Of a DNA stretch of 9,273 nt, positions 7,034 through 9,273 are shown piece by piece. Numbering within the stretch: position 1 is the stretch's first letter; the number at the start of each line of letters is the position of its first letter. The notes under the pieces are model-generated. The model worked only from the letters and a program-made list of their open reading frames with translations. It did no database searches and was not told where the DNA came from. Location: assembly GCA_020351895.1 (NCBI GenBank), contig CP070672.1, positions 1,632,549 through 1,641,821 of the forward strand, read 5' to 3'. The DNA comes from Thermoplasmata archaeon (GTDB lineage: Archaea; Thermoplasmatota; Thermoplasmata; GCA-020350865). The position numbers and the translations under genes were made by a program.

Positions 7034-7078
7034 ACATCATCAAGACTTACAGAAATAACAGGTCTCTATTAGACAAGT

Positions 7079-7474
7079 TCATCCTATGATTTCCAGGATA
7101 TCCTCTTCCAGCCTGCCTTTGGGTCCCTCGATTATTCTGCCCAGCTCCTCCCCATTTCTGAAGAAAATAAAAGTTGGTATTGCCAAAACATTCATCGCCT
7201 CAGCCATTTTGTTTTCATCCATCTTGCTCCTGTCCACCTCTATTATCTCGAGTTCAAAAGCACCATGGTCTAATGCAATGATCACTGAGAACAACCTTGG
7301 TATCTGAATTCGACAATCTTGGCACCAATTGGCACTGAAGACCTTGATTTTGGTCCCTTTTATTTTATCTCCGATCTTTTTTAAAATATCCTTATTAGGG
7401 TCATATGTACCAACATTGGCTCGGAACTTGGGATGGGCTGATAAAAAATCGTTTATATGCTCTTTTACGCCCAT
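7079..7474 (-). CDS. Thioredoxin-family protein with WCQDC motif
   Basis: The 131-residue protein carries a thioredoxin fold from about residue 40. The strand IKVFSANW leads into WCQDC with the redox pair C51 and C54, and the cis-proline loop AIPTFIFF has P100. The strand FELEIIEVD (73-81) and the final helix LEEDILEII complete the fold. The Asp between the cysteines recalls WCxDC thioredoxin-like proteins rather than the WCGPC of classical thioredoxin, which may alter redox potential or substrate. About 40 residues of extra helix precede the fold. There is no signal peptide, so it is cytosolic. GAGG lies 6-7 nt before the ATG. The gene follows tfb after 28 bp with no clear promoter of its own, so it is probably the last gene of the gar1-tfb transcript. 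Confidence 0.9.
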   Translation of the reverse strand: MGVKEHINDFLSAHPKFRANVGTYDPNKDILKKIGDKIKGTKIKVFSANWCQDCRIQIPRLFSVIIALDHGAFELEIIEVDRSKMDENKMAEAMNVLAIPTFIFFRNGEELGRIIEGPKGRLEEDILEIIG

Positions 7475-7502
7475 TGTGACCCTCGGAAATAAAAAAGTAA
7501 AA

Positions 7503-8435
7503 TTAAAGCTGGATTTCGATACCCAGCTTATCTGTCAGTTCCTTATATCGGTTTCTGATGGTAACCTCAGTGACTCCGGCAATGTCAGCAACTTCTCTTT
7601 GGGTTCGTCTTTCATTGCAAATTATCGAGGATATATAGATTGCGGCCGCAGCAACACCGGTGGGCCCTCTTCCGGAAGTGAGTTCCTTATCCGAAGCGTC
7701 CTTTAAAATCTCGGCAGCCTTTGTTTGGACCTCACCTGATAGCTTCAATTCACTGCAGAACCTGGAGATGTAATCCTGTGGTCTTGTAGGCATGAGTTTC
7801 AATTTCAGTTCACGGGTCATGAACCTGTAGGTTCTTCCGATCTCCTTTCTTCCCACTCTTGAGGATGATGCAATTTCATCCAGTGTCCTTGGGACTCCAC
7901 ATTGTCTGCACGCCCCGTACAAAGAGGCTGCTACTACACCCTCGATGCTTCGCCCTCGTATGAGATTTTTGTTTACGGCCTTTCTATAAATCATGGCTGC
8001 GGTTTCCCTAACGGTTCTCGGCAATCCCATGCCTGAGGCCATTCTATCAAGCTCGCTTAAGGCGAAAGCGAGGTTACGCTCAGTTGCATTGGAGACTCGA
8101 ATCCTTCTTTGCCATTTTCTGAGCCTGTAAAGCTGTGCCCTATTTCTTGTGGGAATGCTTTTTCCGTAGGAGTCCTTGTTCTTCCAGCCTATCTCGGTGG
8201 ACAGGCCCGTATCATGAATCGTGGAAGTCATGGGTGCTCCAGTTCTTGCTCTCTTTTCCCCTTGCTCAGAATCAAAAGCCCTCCATTCTGGACCCTGATC
8301 TATCAACTGCTCATCCAAAACCAGCCCACAATCTTCACAAACCAACTCGCCCCTATCATATGCCCTTGTCAAATGTGCACTATTGCACTCTGGGCATCTA
8401 GTCTCATCATCTGTAGTTGCGCTTCTTTTTGGCAT
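7503..8435 (-). CDS. tfb: Transcription initiation factor B (TFB)
   Basis: This 310-residue protein has the full TFB architecture. An N-terminal zinc ribbon has C14, C17, C33 and C36. The B-finger/linker region includes GPEWRAF (48-54). The first cyclin repeat spans about 115-205 and the second about 215-305. [24 protein letters not shown] (277-300) is the helix-turn-helix of the second repeat that contacts the BRE. TFB joins TBP on the TATA box and recruits RNA polymerase; it is the archaeal TFIIB. Length and motifs are normal, with no truncation. AAGGAGT at 8442-8448 serves the ATG. gar1 lies 23 bp upstream on the same strand and the thioredoxin gene 28 bp downstream. The gar1-tfb neighbourhood occurs in other euryarchaea. 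Whether this is the only TFB of the organism cannot be seen here. Confidence 0.98.
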   Translation of the reverse strand: MPKRSATTDDETRCPECNSAHLTRAYDRGELVCEDCGLVLDEQLIDQGPEWRAFDSEQGEKRARTGAPMTSTIHDTGLSTEIGWKNKDSYGKSIPTRNRAQLYRLRKWQRRIRVSNATERNLAFALSELDRMASGMGLPRTVRETAAMIYRKAVNKNLIRGRSIEGVVAASLYGACRQCGVPRTLDEIASSSRVGRKEIGRTYRFMTRELKLKLMPTRPQDYISRFCSELKLSGEVQTKAAEILKDASDKELTSGRGPTGVAAAAIYISSIICNERRTQREVADIAGVTEVTIRNRYKELTDKLGIEIQL

Positions 8436-8458
8436 TTAATACACTCCTTAACATTCAT

Positions 8459-8710
8459 CTAATTTGACTTATCCCGAATGTAGACCTCTTTCCCAACCAT
8501 GTCCAGGGAAGGCCTATGGTTTATCGGGATTTTTATGGAAACATATGGAGAATCAACAGGGCCGAACACCCTGGTGACTTTACCGATAATCCTCATTTTT
8601 TTGTCCAATACCTCCAATTCAAGCCTTGGTGGGAATTTACCTTTCACAAGGAGCTTCCCATTGTATCCCAAGCCCCTCACCTTACCTAAACAATACACCT
8701 TATCCCCCAA
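8459..8710 (-). CDS. gar1: H/ACA RNP protein Gar1
   Basis: The 83-residue protein ends with the Gar1 core: GKVTRVFGPVDSPYVSIKI matches the archaeal and eukaryotic Gar1 beta-barrel signature, and LGKV near the N terminus is the usual family opening. Gar1 binds Cbf5 in the H/ACA ribonucleoprotein that pseudouridylates rRNA and aids substrate release. It lacks the glycine/arginine-rich tails of eukaryotic Gar1, as expected. The start is uncertain: TTG at 8708-8710 gives 83 residues, and an in-frame stop lies three codons upstream of it. GTG at 8696-8698 gives 79 residues and has a GGGGGAT element 3 nt upstream of it. No ATG is available in frame. It heads the operon with tfb. Confidence 0.93.
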   Translation of the reverse strand: MGDKVYCLGKVRGLGYNGKLLVKGKFPPRLELEVLDKKMRIIGKVTRVFGPVDSPYVSIKIPINHRPSLDMVGKEVYIRDKSN

Positions 8711-8734
8711 TTTTGTGGCCTAATGTAAATCATC

Positions 8735-8746
8735 ATATTTATATCT
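8735..8746 (-). promoter_or_regulatory. TATA box for the gar1-tfb operon
   Basis: On the minus strand the element reads GATATAAATATG. A start site about 25 nt downstream would be near 8716. This makes the transcript nearly leaderless for the TTG start, or gives about an 18-nt leader with a G-rich ribosome binding site for the GTG start. Confidence 0.5.
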
Positions 8747-8807
8747 ATCGGTAGTTTTAATTAGAAGTTCGTATTCAATATAAATATATTTTGTAGCCTC
8801 TATAGAC

Positions 8808-8822
8808 ATTAACACTGTTAAT
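8808..8822. repeat. Dyad ATTAACA-C-TGTTAAT
   Basis: Perfect 7-bp arms surround a single central base. Such a 15-bp dyad is the typical size of an operator for a small homodimeric helix-turn-helix repressor. It overlaps the approach to a TATA-like element (8825-8831) on the plus strand and lies about 100 bp upstream of the gar1 start. Confidence 0.6.
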
Positions 8823-8833
8823 ACTATATAAGT

Positions 8834-8868
8834 GTTTCGGTTTTGTGAAATTAATACAAAATCGAAGC
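8834..8868. repeat. 13-bp imperfect inverted repeat with 9-nt loop
   Basis: Bases 8834-8846 (GTTTCGGTTTTGT) pair with 8856-8868 (ACAAAATCGAAGC) through eleven Watson-Crick and two G-U pairs as plus-strand RNA. The loop is 8847-8855. The G-U pairs favour an RNA hairpin over a DNA operator, but no clear transcript start lies far enough upstream to be sure it is transcribed. Confidence 0.5.
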
Positions 8869-8891
8869 CATATTTATTGTGAAAACAGGTA

Positions 8892-8926
8892 ATTTCTTGG
8901 CCAGAAATCAAATGCCTAAAGAGGCA
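8892..8926. repeat. Two adjacent small hairpins
   Basis: ATTTCT (8892-8897) pairs with AGAAAT (8903-8908) around TGGCC. TGCCT (8913-8917) pairs with AGGCA (8922-8926) around AAAG. Both lie just upstream of the palindromic TATA box. Confidence 0.4.
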
Positions 8927-8952
8927 ATTCTTATGTTATAAAAGGCATAGTA

Positions 8953-8966
8953 AAGTTTATAAACTT
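8953..8966 (+). promoter_or_regulatory. Palindromic TATA box for the candidate RNA
   Basis: AAGTTTATAAACTT is a perfect 14-bp palindrome centred on TTTATAAA, a strong archaeal TATA element. The expected start 24-26 nt beyond its centre falls at 8984-8986, one to three bases before the closing stem of the candidate RNA. The symmetry could also let it fire leftward or bind a dimeric regulator. Confidence 0.6.
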
Positions 8967-8986
8967 CAACCTACATAAATTATCTC

Positions 8987-9072
8987 GCCACTGAGGACGA
9001 TAATCAGCCGAAAACTCCTCCCTCCTAGAGGCTTAGAGGCTATTATCCATTCTTTTTATTCTCAGTGGCATA
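8987..9072 (+). ncRNA. Candidate structured RNA (small RNA or usp leader)
   Basis: GCCACTGAG (8987-8995) pairs perfectly with CTCAGTGGC (9061-9069); G8996-U9060 and A8997-U9059 can extend this to 11 bp. The inner stem is GAUAAU (8999-9004) with AUUAUC (9042-9047) and AGCC (9006-9009) with GGCU (9038-9041), with C9005 bulged. At its top G9010-A9011 face G9036-A9037, a tandem G-A arrangement like that in L7Ae-binding kink-turns. A one-sided U-rich loop (9048-9058) separates the two stems, and the apical loop is C-rich. AUA at 9070-9072 directly follows the closing stem, as an ANA box does in archaeal H/ACA RNAs. However, only 3 nt form the 5' side of the would-be guide pocket. It could instead be a trans-acting small RNA or the leader of the usp gene. 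I recognise no known family. Confidence 0.45.
9026..9041 (+). repeat. 8-nt tandem duplication inside the candidate RNA
   Basis: TAGAGGCT occurs twice head to tail (9026-9033 and 9034-9041). Each copy ends in GGCT, so AGCC at 9006-9009 can pair with either, giving two registers for the upper stem. Confidence 0.75.
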
Positions 9073-9147
9073 TTATTCATTAATGAGCAAATATTATCAA
9101 TATTTTTTCATACACTCACTTCGAATTTGATGAATGTTCTTCTCTCA

Positions 9148-9153
9148 ATATAT
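9148..9153 (+). promoter_or_regulatory. Possible TATA box for the usp gene
   Basis: AATATATC at 9147-9154 is the best TATA-like element close to the usp gene; a start would be near 9177, giving a leader of about 37 nt. If it is inactive, the gene may be read from the stronger promoter at 8953-8966 through the structured RNA. Confidence 0.3.
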
Positions 9154-9213
9154 CATGGAAAGGAAAAAATAATGTACCTGTAATCAATAGCTGAAAAATT
9201 CAACGGTGAGGAT

Positions 9214-9273
9214 ATGTTCGAAAAAATCCTGATACCAACCGACGGCTCAGGTCTAGAGGATCATGCCATTAGA
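9214..9273 (+). CDS. UspA-family universal stress protein (partial, 5' end only)
   Basis: Only the first 20 codons are in the window. They read MFEKILIPTDGS followed by GLEDHAIR, the standard opening of UspA-family proteins: the first beta strand, the Asp that usually contacts the adenine of bound ATP, and the start of helix 1. GGTGAG at 9205-9210 lies 3 nt before the ATG. These small cytosolic proteins bind ATP or AMP and act in stress responses; the actual role here cannot be judged. The gene lies downstream of the candidate structured RNA and in the same direction. Confidence 0.85.
   Translation, partial: MFEKILIPTDGSGLEDHAIR

Larger units (their letters stand above)
8711..9213. other. 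Dyad-rich divergent intergenic region between gar1 and the usp gene
   Basis: I find no convincing protein gene in these 503 bases. A 63-codon minus-strand frame at 8720-8911 is AT-rich, lacks a ribosome binding site and resembles nothing. The stretch holds the gar1 TATA box, an operator-like dyad (8808-8822), a TATA-like element (8825-8831), a 13-bp imperfect stem (8834-8868), two small hairpins (8892-8908, 8913-8926), a palindromic TATA box (8953-8966) and a candidate structured RNA (8987-9072). A T6 run at 9103-9108 follows. Confidence 0.7.

Noticed and set aside
7043..7065. Hairpin AGACTT/AGGTCT as a terminator for the thioredoxin gene
   Set aside because: The stem is only 6 bp with a G-U pair, and read leftward it is followed by A-runs, not T-runs.
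6874..7089. 71-codon open frame over the tRNA
   Set aside because: It runs through the tRNA-Asp gene and its intron and has no ribosome binding site.
8720..8911. 63-codon open frame on the minus strand
   Set aside because: It is AT-rich, lacks a ribosome binding site, overlaps the gar1 promoter and several dyads, and has no recognisable protein character.
8985..9000. GCCACTG resembling the conserved box of cobalamin riboswitches
   Set aside because: The other conserved boxes of that family are absent, and here the bases are one arm of a perfect inverted repeat with 9061-9069.
1..9273. CRISPR arrays, insertion sequences, prophage or defence genes
   Set aside because: No regularly spaced repeats, transposase, integrase or phage-like frames were seen on either strand.

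Overview
This window looks like a piece of a euryarchaeal chromosome. Four things say archaeon: a TFB transcription factor gene, a gar1 gene (archaeal H/ACA RNP protein) directly upstream of it, a tRNA-Asp gene with a bulge-helix-bulge intron, and TATA-box promoters ahead of most transcription units. AT-rich intergenic DNA, a secreted DUF11-type surface protein, and the roadblock and KaiC/GvpD-like signalling genes would suit a Thermoplasmatota-like lineage. That placement is inference; no rRNA is present to fix it.

Layout. 1-1183 (-): N-terminal 394 residues of a secreted surface protein ending in a DUF11-type domain, cut by the window edge. 1184-1743: divergent intergenic region with promoters and three short palindromes. 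1744-3637 (+): a two-gene operon with an 11-nt overlap, a roadblock/LC7 protein and a P-loop ATPase of the KaiC/GvpD type. 3686-6202 (-): a large STAND-type ATPase with TPRs, convergent with the operon. 6203-6468: divergent promoter region. 6469-6822 (+): an unrecognised small helical protein. 6884-7006 (+): tRNA-Asp(GUC) with a 50-nt intron. 7079-8710 (-): the gar1-tfb-thioredoxin operon. 8711-9213: about 500 bases rich in dyad symmetry, holding a candidate structured RNA at 8987-9072 behind a well-placed TATA box. 9214-9273 (+): first 20 codons of a UspA-family gene.

How the genes may work together. The roadblock protein and the ATPase are almost certainly co-translated and probably form a nucleotide-dependent signalling pair. 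The nearby STAND-TPR protein is another nucleotide switch with a protein-binding array, but it is convergent, so a shared pathway is only a possibility. The gar1-tfb pair joins rRNA pseudouridylation and basal transcription in one operon, with a WCxDC thioredoxin-like protein at its end.

The least explained part is 8711-9213. The candidate RNA there has a long closing stem, a bulged inner stem with tandem G-A juxtapositions at its top, a perfect 8-nt tandem duplication that allows two pairing registers, and a C-rich loop.
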